A stretch of 39,725 nucleotides of DNA. Source: an uncultured Hyphomicrobiales bacterium. Lineage in GTDB: Bacteria; Pseudomonadota; Alphaproteobacteria; Rhizobiales; Aestuariivirgaceae. The first letter of the stretch is position 1. The number at the start of each line of letters is the position of its first letter. The stretch lies in contig CADEEO010000006.1 in the NCBI GenBank assembly GCA_902826365.1, forward strand, positions 1-39,725, given 5' to 3'. The position numbers and the translations under genes were made by a program. This document shows positions 33,511-39,725 of the stretch, piece by piece. The notes under the pieces are model-generated. The model did not search any database. It worked only from the letters and a program-made list of their open reading frames with translations, and had not been told where the DNA came from.

Positions 33511-34599
33511 ATGGTTGGTGTGAAGCGCGGACGGGACTGGGGACTGTTGTTTGCTGGAAAGCCCGGACCGTTCAATGCAATCACCGATGTGGCCGGTGTT
33601 GAGGTCGGAACGACGACGCTGATTAGCGGAGACGGACCGCTGGTGCAGGGCAAAGGGCCAGTTCGCACGGGCGTTACGGCGATTCTGCCGCGCGGCTGCG
33701 CCAAGGCCCATATTCCCTGTGCCGCTGGTTACTACTCGCTGAATGGCAATGGCGAAATGACAGGGGTCGTGTGGATTGAAGAATCCGGCGAGCTGCAAAC
33801 GCCGATTACAATAACTAATACGCACTCCTGCGGCGTGACGCGGGACGCCACGATCCGCTGGATGGTGGCCAACAAAATCGGCACGGGGCAGGATTGGGGG
33901 TTGCCAGTTGCGGCGGAGACCTATGACGGCGACCTGAATGACATCAACGGATTCCATGTGACCTCTGAGCACGCCATTGCAGCGCTGGATGCGGCGCGGG
34001 ACGGGGCTGTTGAATTGGGAAGTGTTGGCGGCGGCACGGGCATGATCTGCTATGATTTCAAGGCGGGGAACGGCTCGTCATCACGCGAGATCAGGATTGA
34101 TGGCAAGCCATACACGGTCGGGGTTTTCGTTCAGGCCAATTTCGGGGCGCGTGAGCAGCTGGTGGTGCTGGGTGTTCCGGTTGGGCCGCACATCAAGGCA
34201 GAAAAACTGCGCGGCAAGGACCAGGGTTCGGTGATTGCCATTGTGGCGACCGATGCGCCTTTACAGCCACACCAACTCAAGCGCCTGGCGCGCCGGGTTC
34301 CCATGGGGCTGGCGCGAACGGGCGCTGTTGGCAACAACAGTTCCGGTGATATTTTCCTGGCTTTCTCAACGGCGAATGAAGAAGCTTACGAGAGCGGCGG
34401 GGCAAAGCTCCGCAACGCCGTCTTCCTGCGAAATGATGCCATTGACCCGGTTTTCAATGCGGTTGTGGAAGCAACCGAAGAGGCGGTGATCGACTCAATG
34501 GTGTGCAACCAAACCATGGTGGGCCGGGATGGAAACACCTCGCACGCCCTGCCGCTTGATCAGGTAATGGCCCTCATGAAGAAATTTGGCCGGCTTTAG
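33511..34599 (+). CDS. P1 (S58) family peptidase, DmpA-like N-terminal-nucleophile aminopeptidase
   Basis: A 362-residue self-cleaving hydrolase of the DmpA/BapA fold. The opening FNAITDVAGVEVG is the family signature. The likely autoproteolytic site is Gly239-Ser240 in KDQGSVIAIVATDAPL, freeing Ser240 as N-terminal nucleophile of the small chain. Other family marks are SVGGGTGM and SSGDIFLAFSTAN. DmpA releases N-terminal D- or L-amino acids and BapA cleaves beta-peptides; specificity here is unknown. No signal peptide is seen. It is divergent from the antiporter gene and its 3' end overlaps the convergent PmpB-like gene by 26 bases. Confidence 0.92.
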   Translation: MVGVKRGRDWGLLFAGKPGPFNAITDVAGVEVGTTTLISGDGPLVQGKGPVRTGVTAILPRGCAKAHIPCAAGYYSLNGNGEMTGVVWIEESGELQTPITITNTHSCGVTRDATIRWMVANKIGTGQDWGLPVAAETYDGDLNDINGFHVTSEHAIAALDAARDGAVELGSVGGGTGMICYDFKAGNGSSSREIRIDGKPYTVGVFVQANFGAREQLVVLGVPVGPHIKAEKLRGKDQGSVIAIVATDAPLQPHQLKRLARRVPMGLARTGAVGNNSSGDIFLAFSTANEEAYESGGAKLRNAVFLRNDAIDPVFNAVVEATEEAVIDSMVCNQTMVGRDGNTSHALPLDQVMALMKKFGRL

Positions 34600-35014
34600 G
34601 GCGCTGCAGTTTTTGAATTTGCCTGGCGAGAATCATTCCGGCCGCCATGGCGATCACAAATGTAATGCTTTCCATCCGGCCAAAAACCAGGCTGGCGACG
34701 GCGGGGCCAGGGCAGAATCCGCCCAATCCCCAGCCCAGACCGAAGAGCGCGGCACCGCCCAAGAGTTTTGCGTCGATGTCCTGCGATGTTGGCAATCTAA
34801 AAGAAGGCGCAAACCACGGCGCTTTTCGTTTGAAGAGGATTTGATAGCCAATCAGGGTGACGAGAAGGCCGGCGCCCATGACAAGGACGAGCGTGGGGTC
34901 CCATGGGCCAAAGATATCGAGGAAGTTCAGAACCTTCATGGGGTTGACCATGCCGGAAATAGTGACGCCTGCGCCAAACAGCATGCCGGAGACGAGCACG
35001 ATGAGTTTTTCCAT
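34574..35014 (-). CDS. DUF6691/PmpB-like half of a YeeE/YedE-type membrane transporter
   Basis: A 146-residue membrane protein with about four helices. It opens with LVSGMLFGAGVTISGMVNPMKV and has the conserved GWGLGGFCPGPAV motif, whose Cys is essential in YeeE-type thiosulfate carriers. PmpB and PmpA are split halves of a YeeE/YedE-like transporter, usually tied to sulfur compounds. It begins two bases after the stop of the PmpA-like gene, so they form one unit. It overlaps the convergent peptidase gene by 26 bases. Confidence 0.85.
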   Translation of the reverse strand: MEKLIVLVSGMLFGAGVTISGMVNPMKVLNFLDIFGPWDPTLVLVMGAGLLVTLIGYQILFKRKAPWFAPSFRLPTSQDIDAKLLGGAALFGLGWGLGGFCPGPAVASLVFGRMESITFVIAMAAGMILARQIQKLQRPKAGQISS

Positions 35015-35016
35015 TC

Positions 35017-35445
35017 TCAGGCTCCGAGCACGTGACGCGTCAGGAATACGGTGAGGATGGCAACGGCCATGAAGGTGCTGGTGGCCGCCAGCGAGCGCGT
35101 GGAAAAGCGCGACAGGCCGCAGATGCCGTGGCCGCTGGTGCAGCCCGATCCGAGCACCGTGCCGATACCGACCAAAAGGCCGGCAGCTATTGTTGTGAGC
35201 GGGCCGCCGTTGAATGCAAGAGATGAGGCATCAAAGAAAATCAACCCGGACACGGCCGCACCGATCAGCACGCCGGCGATAAAAATAAACCGCCAGCCAA
35301 ATTCGGTGTTGAAGCTCAAGGTAAGAAGACCGGCAAAAATGCCACTGGCGCCGGCGATGCGGCCATAGCCACCCATGAGGAGAACAGCAGAGAGGCCAAT
35401 GAGAGAGCCGCCGAGGAGCCCGGCAAGAGGAGTGAATTCTGTCAT
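35017..35445 (-). CDS. YeeE/YedE (PmpA-like) half transporter
   Basis: A 142-residue membrane protein with about four helices. It has GGSLIGLSAVLLMGGYGRIAG early and the hallmark GSGCTSGHGICG late, which supplies the conserved cysteines of YeeE/YedE sulfur-compound carriers. I use ATG at 35445 (MTEFTPLAG); a TTG nine codons upstream is less likely. It is paired with the PmpB-like gene, probably for uptake of thiosulfate or a related sulfur species. No ArsR/BigR regulator or sulfurtransferase is next to it, unlike many pmpAB loci. Confidence 0.87.
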   Translation of the reverse strand: MTEFTPLAGLLGGSLIGLSAVLLMGGYGRIAGASGIFAGLLTLSFNTEFGWRFIFIAGVLIGAAVSGLIFFDASSLAFNGGPLTTIAAGLLVGIGTVLGSGCTSGHGICGLSRFSTRSLAATSTFMAVAILTVFLTRHVLGA

Positions 35446-35502
35446 GGCGATGACAATAGGCTCACGCCGCAAATTGCGCTAGGCGGAGAAAGCGGAGAAG
35501 GC

Positions 35503-35526
35503 CCGGCCGCCTGCATTGGCGGCCGG
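35503..35526 (-). terminator. GC-rich stem-loop downstream of the EF-hand gene
   Basis: CCGGCCGCC and GGCGGCCGG form a perfect nine-base stem around a six-base loop. It starts ten bases after the EF-hand gene's stop codon on the minus strand. What follows is TTC/TTTC-rich but not a true U-tract. It probably limits read-through into the pmpA-like gene. Confidence 0.5.
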
Positions 35527-35536
35527 AGGTCTTGAT

Positions 35537-36037
35537 TTACTGGGCGTCTTGCCCGTCCTTGTCTTCGTCACCACCCATTCTCTCATGATTTTTCTTGCCC
35601 CAGTGGCGGCGGGGTGAAAGTTCTTCGCCGGAAACCGCCTTATCGTTGTCGCGATCCATTTCGGCCACGAATTTGGAAAGCGGGAGCTTGTATTCGTCCA
35701 AGGTAACCTGGCCGTTGCCATCCCGGTCAAACTGCTGGAATTCCCGAACCATTTGCTGGTTGCGGGCCTTCAACCAGAGGTTCTGGAATTCGGCGAGCGC
35801 CAGGGCGCCGGACTTGTCGCCGTCAAATTCGCCGAGCCAGCTTGTGCGGTTGGCATCGATTTCCTCCTGGGAAATCTTGCCATCCTTGTTGGCGTCGTAG
35901 CGCTCGGACATCTGCTCAAAGCCCATAGGGCCATGGCCACCGAAGCCGTGCCTCCAGCCTTTTTGCGCGAAAGCCGCGCCGCCAATTAAAGCAAGGCCGG
36001 CGACGGCAACAAGAACGATCTTTGTGGATTTCTGCAT
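35537..36037 (-). CDS. Exported EF-hand calcium-binding protein with four loops
   Basis: A 166-residue protein with a signal peptide (IVLVAVAGLALIGGAAFAQ, cleaved after AFA) and a His/Gly-rich linker (WRHGFGGHGPMGF). Four 12-residue EF loops follow: DANKDGKISQEE, DGDKSGALALAE, DRDGNGQVTLDE and DRDNDKAVSGEE. The second and fourth are poorer matches at the central Gly or hydrophobic position. The tail is acidic (GGDEDKDGQDAQ). It is probably a periplasmic Ca2+ buffer or sensor; partner unknown. The start is fixed by AGGAG seven bases before ATG; the frame extends to a TTG 33 bases further upstream without a better site. Confidence 0.9.
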   Translation of the reverse strand: MQKSTKIVLVAVAGLALIGGAAFAQKGWRHGFGGHGPMGFEQMSERYDANKDGKISQEEIDANRTSWLGEFDGDKSGALALAEFQNLWLKARNQQMVREFQQFDRDGNGQVTLDEYKLPLSKFVAEMDRDNDKAVSGEELSPRRHWGKKNHERMGGDEDKDGQDAQ

Positions 36038-36043
36038 AGTTTT

Positions 36044-36048
36044 CTCCT
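36044..36048 (-). promoter_or_regulatory. Shine-Dalgarno fixing the EF-hand gene start
   Basis: AGGAG on the minus strand lies a standard distance upstream of the ATG at 36037 and selects it over the upstream TTG at 36070. Confidence 0.7.
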
Positions 36049-36125
36049 TCAAATCTCCATTTGCATGCAAGAAAGACGGCCATGGCCTGTCATTCCGTCG
36101 CAGCAGGGCTTAATTATTGTTAATG

Positions 36126-37133
36126 TCAGGGTGTCTTCGGCCCGCTGGAATCACCCAGCGTGACCAGTTCGCGCAGGAGGCTGCCCAGGGTTTCCTTGGT
36201 CGATTCTGACTGCGGCACAGGGCGGCAGACATCGCGCGCGGCAAGGCCGATGCGGGAGGTGAGAATACCGTTAACGGCGCCCTCGCCAAAGCGGGCAGAG
36301 AGCCTTCCCAGCAAGCCCTTGCCGACCACATGCTGAATGAGGTTGTCGGACAGCGCCAGTCCGCCGGTGACGGCGAGATGGGAAACCACCATGCGGGCCA
36401 GCTTAAGAGTTGAGAGAGTTGAAGGCCTGCCGCCATAGAGTTCGGCAAGTTCGCGCAGCATGCGCAAGTTCTGGGCGGCGACAAAGACAAGATCGAGGGC
36501 TGCCGCAGGGGTAACTGTGGTGAGCAATGTCACGCGCCTTGCGCGGCGGGCAATGATCCGGTGGGACTCTTCATCAAGCGGGCCGATGACGAGGCGGTCG
36601 AGGAGCCTGATACGATCACGCGGGTCCATGATATCGTTCTTATGATCGCGGAAGGTTTTCATGCCCCAGGCCGTATCCCGCCTGCTGCCATAGATGCCTT
36701 CAAATGAAGCGACGGTTTCAGCCGCGGCGGCGGCTTCATCGAGATTGATGGCGCGAGCCGACAGTTCCTGAATGTGCTCAATGCGCCTGAGGCGCGAGAG
36801 GCCCCAGACCTCCCGGACTACAATTGCAAGCGCGGCGAGGCCCGCCAGGCCTGCAATGCTTGAGGCGAGCCAGCCAAGCGTTGCCGAGCGGGCAAAGAAA
36901 TCCTCGATGAGCGTCGTAATGGCGAGGCCGGCCCACAAGCTCAGGATAGCGGCGAGGGCTGAAACAAGCAGGAAGCCCCAGCGAAATCCTTTGGAGGTTT
37001 GGCGGGGAACCTGCGGCACGGCGACCAGTTCGCCAAGGGATTCTTGCGTTTCGAATTCGATTTTGTGGCGGGACTTCGGTTTTTCCTCATCATCCAGGAC
37101 GAAGGCCGCGGGCTTGCGATGGTTTGCGGTCAT
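36126..37133 (-). CDS. ycjF: YcjF-like TIGR01620/DUF697 membrane protein
   Basis: A 335-residue inner-membrane protein. The hydrophilic N-terminus with FVLDDEEK leads to two hydrophobic helices (about 52-75 and 84-105). The DUF697-type domain includes SRRDTAWGM, DRLVIGPLDEESHRII and the VTPAAALDLVFVAAQNLRM region. Function is unknown; members are usually encoded with the P-loop protein YcjX, as here, where its ATG overlaps the ycjX stop by four bases (ATGA). In other bacteria the pair is linked to envelope stress, but nothing in this sequence shows that. Confidence 0.9.
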   Translation of the reverse strand: MTANHRKPAAFVLDDEEKPKSRHKIEFETQESLGELVAVPQVPRQTSKGFRWGFLLVSALAAILSLWAGLAITTLIEDFFARSATLGWLASSIAGLAGLAALAIVVREVWGLSRLRRIEHIQELSARAINLDEAAAAAETVASFEGIYGSRRDTAWGMKTFRDHKNDIMDPRDRIRLLDRLVIGPLDEESHRIIARRARRVTLLTTVTPAAALDLVFVAAQNLRMLRELAELYGGRPSTLSTLKLARMVVSHLAVTGGLALSDNLIQHVVGKGLLGRLSARFGEGAVNGILTSRIGLAARDVCRPVPQSESTKETLGSLLRELVTLGDSSGPKTP

Positions 37134-38563
37134 GCGAAACGGTCCCCCAGAAGAAATTCAAGGCTGCGGTCCAGGCGAATGTGCGGGAAGGCGCCATCCT
37201 TCAAGGGCGGCGGCCGGAAGCGGACGAATTTCAGTTTGCCCTGCAAGGTGCCATCAAGGGCATCAAGGGAGTTGGCCGGCAAATCACCGGGGAAAATTGC
37301 GACTTCGCTTTCGCCATCAAAAGTGGTGCCGGCAATCTTCTCGCCCTTTTGCGGGATCCCGGCGATGCAAGGAAGCTCTTCACCTTTTTGTTTCACCTTT
37401 GCCTCGCGCGTGGCGCGAATGGCGGCGAGGGCGGCCACGTCTATGGTGGCGCCGGAAAACTCCGCCTTGGCGCTGGCATCCTCAATGATCAGGCGCAAGA
37501 TATTTTCGAGACGGTCATGGCTGGTCTGGTGCAGGAGGTCGGCCTTGGTGGCGGCGAAAAGAATGCGGTCGATGCGGCGGCCCAGAATGTTGGAGAAAAT
37601 TGAATTTGCGCCCAAGCGGAAACAGGCCAGCACCTGAGTCAAGGCGTTTTTCAAATCCTGCACGGCTGCCGGGCCCGCGTTGAGAGCTGAGAGGGTGTCC
37701 ACCAAAACAATCTGGCGATCCAGCCGGGCGAAGTGGCTGAAGAAAAACGGCCGCACAATTTTAGACACATAGGAATCATAGCGCCGTTCCATGAGATCGC
37801 CCAGGGAGCCTTTAGGGAATTCTTCGTCCGTTTTTGCAATGAGGGGCGCGAAGGTGAGAAGGGGAGAGCCGGCAAAATCCCCCGGCATGAGAAACCTTCC
37901 CGGCAACAGGCTCGACAAAGCCGCGTCGTCCTCGCGGCATTTGGCGAGATAGGCAGTGAAAAGTTCGGCGGCTTTCACCGCATTGAGTTCATCGGCCCTA
38001 CCGCTTGCCTCAAGTTTTGCGAGATGGGCGTGCCACGCCTTGGCCAAAGTGGCGCGTGGCTCAATACGGCTGGCGGAAATGGTAGCCTCGGACCACTGCC
38101 GATAGGATAGATTCATCAGCGGCAGGTCGAGCAGCCATTCGCCGGGGTAATCCACGATATCGATGTGAAGCTTTCCGCTGCCGAAATTCCGAGCGATGAG
38201 ACCATGCGGCTCATACTCCAGGGTGAGGCGAAGCTGGCTGATGCGGCGCGTGCCCTCCGGCCAGGACCGGTCATCGGCGGTGAGGCGCGCGAGATGGTCC
38301 TCATAGGCAAAGCGGGGCAGGTCATCGTCGGGTTGCGGTTCGAGATAGGCTCTTGTGATGCGGCCCTGGGCATAGGCTTCGAACACAGGCAAGCGCGTTC
38401 CCTTGGTGAGGGCGTGAACCAGCGCGGTAATGAATACAGTCTTGCCTGATCGCGAAAGCCCGGTGACGCCTAGCCGAAGGGCTGGATTTACCAGCCCGGT
38501 GGCCAAGTCCTTGATCCCGCCAGCGGCAATCCGGCTTGCATCTATGACGTTCTGGAATCTCAC
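37130..38563 (-). CDS. ycjX: YcjX-family P-loop NTPase (DUF463)
   Basis: A 477-residue GTPase-like protein. Walker A is GLSRSGKT at 35-42, and HIDIVDYPGEWLLDLPLM carries the DxPG-type Walker B. ATKADLLHQ resembles the guanine-specifying TKAD motif. I prefer a GTG start at 38563 over the ATG seven codons upstream, because a strong GGAGGG site (38573-38578) lies inside those seven codons, nine bases from the GTG. It is transcribed behind metA and overlaps ycjF by four bases. Crystal structures of family members show GTP binding; the cellular role is unsettled. Confidence 0.92.
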   Translation of the reverse strand: MRFQNVIDASRIAAGGIKDLATGLVNPALRLGVTGLSRSGKTVFITALVHALTKGTRLPVFEAYAQGRITRAYLEPQPDDDLPRFAYEDHLARLTADDRSWPEGTRRISQLRLTLEYEPHGLIARNFGSGKLHIDIVDYPGEWLLDLPLMNLSYRQWSEATISASRIEPRATLAKAWHAHLAKLEASGRADELNAVKAAELFTAYLAKCREDDAALSSLLPGRFLMPGDFAGSPLLTFAPLIAKTDEEFPKGSLGDLMERRYDSYVSKIVRPFFFSHFARLDRQIVLVDTLSALNAGPAAVQDLKNALTQVLACFRLGANSIFSNILGRRIDRILFAATKADLLHQTSHDRLENILRLIIEDASAKAEFSGATIDVAALAAIRATREAKVKQKGEELPCIAGIPQKGEKIAGTTFDGESEVAIFPGDLPANSLDALDGTLQGKLKFVRFRPPPLKDGAFPHIRLDRSLEFLLGDRFA

Positions 38564-38572
38564 TCTTTGCTG

Positions 38573-38578
38573 CCCTCC
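38573..38578 (-). promoter_or_regulatory. Shine-Dalgarno that decides the ycjX start
   Basis: GGAGGG on the minus strand is nine bases from GTG 38563. It would be internal coding sequence if translation began at the ATG at 38584, so the GTG is the more likely initiator. Confidence 0.6.
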
Positions 38579-38623
38579 GGGCATCCATAATTGGTGCGGG
38601 ATGCCGGGAATAACAAGAAAAAC

Positions 38624-39652
38624 TTATGGTTTACCAATATCTTCCAGCCTGAAGGGTGTAGACTGGTAAACTTCGTTAATCCAGTTGCCAAAGAGCAGGT
38701 GGGCGTGGCTGCGCCAGCGGTTTTCAGGCGTGGCTGAGATGTTTCCGCCGGGAAAATAATTGGCGGGCGGGTTGATGGTTTTGCCGGCTTCCACATCCCG
38801 GCGATACTCATCACCCAGGGAATTCGTGTCGTACTCAATGTGGTTGAACATGTAGAGCTGGCGATGGGGATTATCGGCCACAAAGCAAAGCCCTGCTTCC
38901 TCCGACTCCATGAGAACTTCAAGACCCTTGCCCCCGGGCAATTCGGATTTCAGGTTTTCAGTCCAGCGCGACACGGGCATGGAAAAGTCATCGGAGAAGC
39001 CGCGGAGATAGGGCGAGGCCGGGCTCAGGTTCTTGTGGCGGTAAATCCCGAATGCCTTTTGGGCCAGCGCATGCTTGGGAACGTGATGGAAATGATAGAG
39101 CGCTGCCTGGGCGCCCCAGCAGATGTTGAAGGTTGATTGGACATGGGTTTGGGTCCAGTCGTAAATCTTCCGCAGCTCATCCCAATAGGTTACATCCTCG
39201 AACTCCAGCAGTTCGATGGGCGCGCCGGTGATGATCAGGCCATCGAACTTTTCCTTCCGCACCTTTTCCCAGTCGCGATAGAACGTGATCATGTGATCGT
39301 TCGGCGTGTTCTTGGATTTGTGATTGGTGATCTTGATCAGGCTCAATTCGACTTGCAGCGGGGTTGCGCCGATGAGGCGGGCAAACTGCGTTTCAGTCTT
39401 GATCTTGTTGGGCATCAGGTTGAGCAGCCCGATGCGCAAGGCTCGGATATCCTGGCGGTGGGCAGTGTCCTCGGTCATCAGCATGACGGCCGCCGACGCG
39501 ACGCCGGCCAGCGCCAGCGCGCGCGCGGCCTGCCGCGCACCTGCCCCTTCACTGTCGAGCGCGATCACCGTCTCGGCCGCCGCGACGCCATCGGGGAACG
39601 CCAGCTTTTCGTCGACCACGAAGTGCTGTCGCATCGGGACGGCCAGCAGCAC
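38624..39652 (-). CDS. metA: MetA homoserine O-acyltransferase (acetyl-type residue), with foreign sequence fused at its N-terminus
   Basis: This frame encodes MetA from about residue 58 of the open frame (near 39481) onward. The catalytic triad Cys178, His271 and Glu273 lies exactly 36 positions after E. coli Cys142, His235 and Glu237. Glu147 is at the place of E. coli Gly111; Glu there goes with acetyl-CoA use, so homoserine O-acetyltransferase (methionine synthesis) is more likely than succinyl transfer. The first 57 residues do not belong to MetA: they read [19 protein letters not shown] and so on, as in OPT transporters, and the normal ~21 N-terminal MetA residues are absent. The 39652 start is a GTG in that foreign part, and the frame stays open to the window edge. 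Confidence 0.85.
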   Translation of the reverse strand: MLLAVPMRQHFVVDEKLAFPDGVAAAETVIALDSEGAGARQAARALALAGVASAAVMLMTEDTAHRQDIRALRIGLLNLMPNKIKTETQFARLIGATPLQVELSLIKITNHKSKNTPNDHMITFYRDWEKVRKEKFDGLIITGAPIELLEFEDVTYWDELRKIYDWTQTHVQSTFNICWGAQAALYHFHHVPKHALAQKAFGIYRHKNLSPASPYLRGFSDDFSMPVSRWTENLKSELPGGKGLEVLMESEEAGLCFVADNPHRQLYMFNHIEYDTNSLGDEYRRDVEAGKTINPPANYFPGGNISATPENRWRSHAHLLFGNWINEVYQSTPFRLEDIGKP

Positions 39653-39725
39653 GCCCAGGAGGCCGGCGGTCGTCAGCCAGGCAAACGACTGCAGGGGCGT
39701 CAGGATCAGCGAGAGCGACGTGCCG
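39482..39725 (-). other. Fragment of an OPT-family oligopeptide/siderophore transporter, in frame with metA, cut by the window edge
   Basis: On the minus strand the open frame from the window edge reads [21 protein letters not shown], then [21 protein letters not shown] and [16 protein letters not shown]. The VPxRxxxVVxEKLxFPxGxAxAE pattern is the hallmark of OPT-family transporters. By hand count GC is about 73% here against about 56% in 39301-39480. It then passes without a stop into MetA near 39480. It has no start codon of its own in the window. It is either a chimeric contig join or a genuine recombination scar. Confidence 0.7.

Overview
The window reads as an alphaproteobacterial chromosome, most likely Hyphomicrobiales. 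The support is roughly 60% GC, a CPA2 antiporter, YcjX/YcjF, a very long membrane-anchored coiled-coil protein, class III alcohol dehydrogenase, and a REP-type palindrome typical of the group. I saw no rRNA, tRNA, CRISPR array, insertion sequence or phage gene. No stretch over 300 bases lacks a gene; the longest gap, 29527-29817, is 291 bases between two divergent genes. All family assignments come from reading the translations; no database search was run.

Left part (1-12.4 kb). After an edge-truncated conserved hypothetical gene and a REP palindrome comes a minus-strand operon for a three-subunit molybdenum hydroxylase (FAD, 2Fe-2S and molybdopterin subunits) that ends in a small MoaD/ThiS-like gene. 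A DeoR-type regulator sits upstream of it on the same strand. Divergent from the regulator runs choline-kinase-like phosphotransferase, GcvT-type FAD dehydrogenase, second GcvT-type FAD dehydrogenase, second choline-kinase-like phosphotransferase. A TTTTGTGG inverted repeat lies between the two arms and is a good operator candidate. This DeoR-centred divergon is my best candidate for an undescribed system: a pathway pairing phosphorylation with N-demethylation of an unknown small N-methylated compound.

Middle (12.4-25.5 kb). Glutathione-dependent formaldehyde detoxification (class III ADH and Gfa) lies next to the dehydrogenases, and a trimethylamine/dimethylamine-dehydrogenase-like protein lies 4 kb further on. 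All of these fit C1 release from methylated amines. Between them are a DUF1615-like exported protein, a lone LacI regulator, an MhqE/MhqD-like dioxygenase and carboxylesterase pair, and a Tat-type L,D-transpeptidase. A PLP-dependent threonine/serine dehydratase, a low-complexity hypothetical protein, an MFS carrier and a dipeptide epimerase follow.

Right part (25.5-39.7 kb). A 1345-residue two-TM protein carries 22-residue repeats and is divergent from an Hpt phosphotransfer protein. Then come a ferredoxin and ferredoxin-NADP reductase pair, a Kef-type antiporter, a P1 (DmpA-like) peptidase, a PmpA/PmpB pair, a four-EF-hand exported protein, YcjF/YcjX, and MetA. The metA frame is fused at about 39480 to a high-GC fragment of an OPT-family transporter that runs off the window. 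The fusion replaces the first ~21 MetA residues and may be an assembly chimera.
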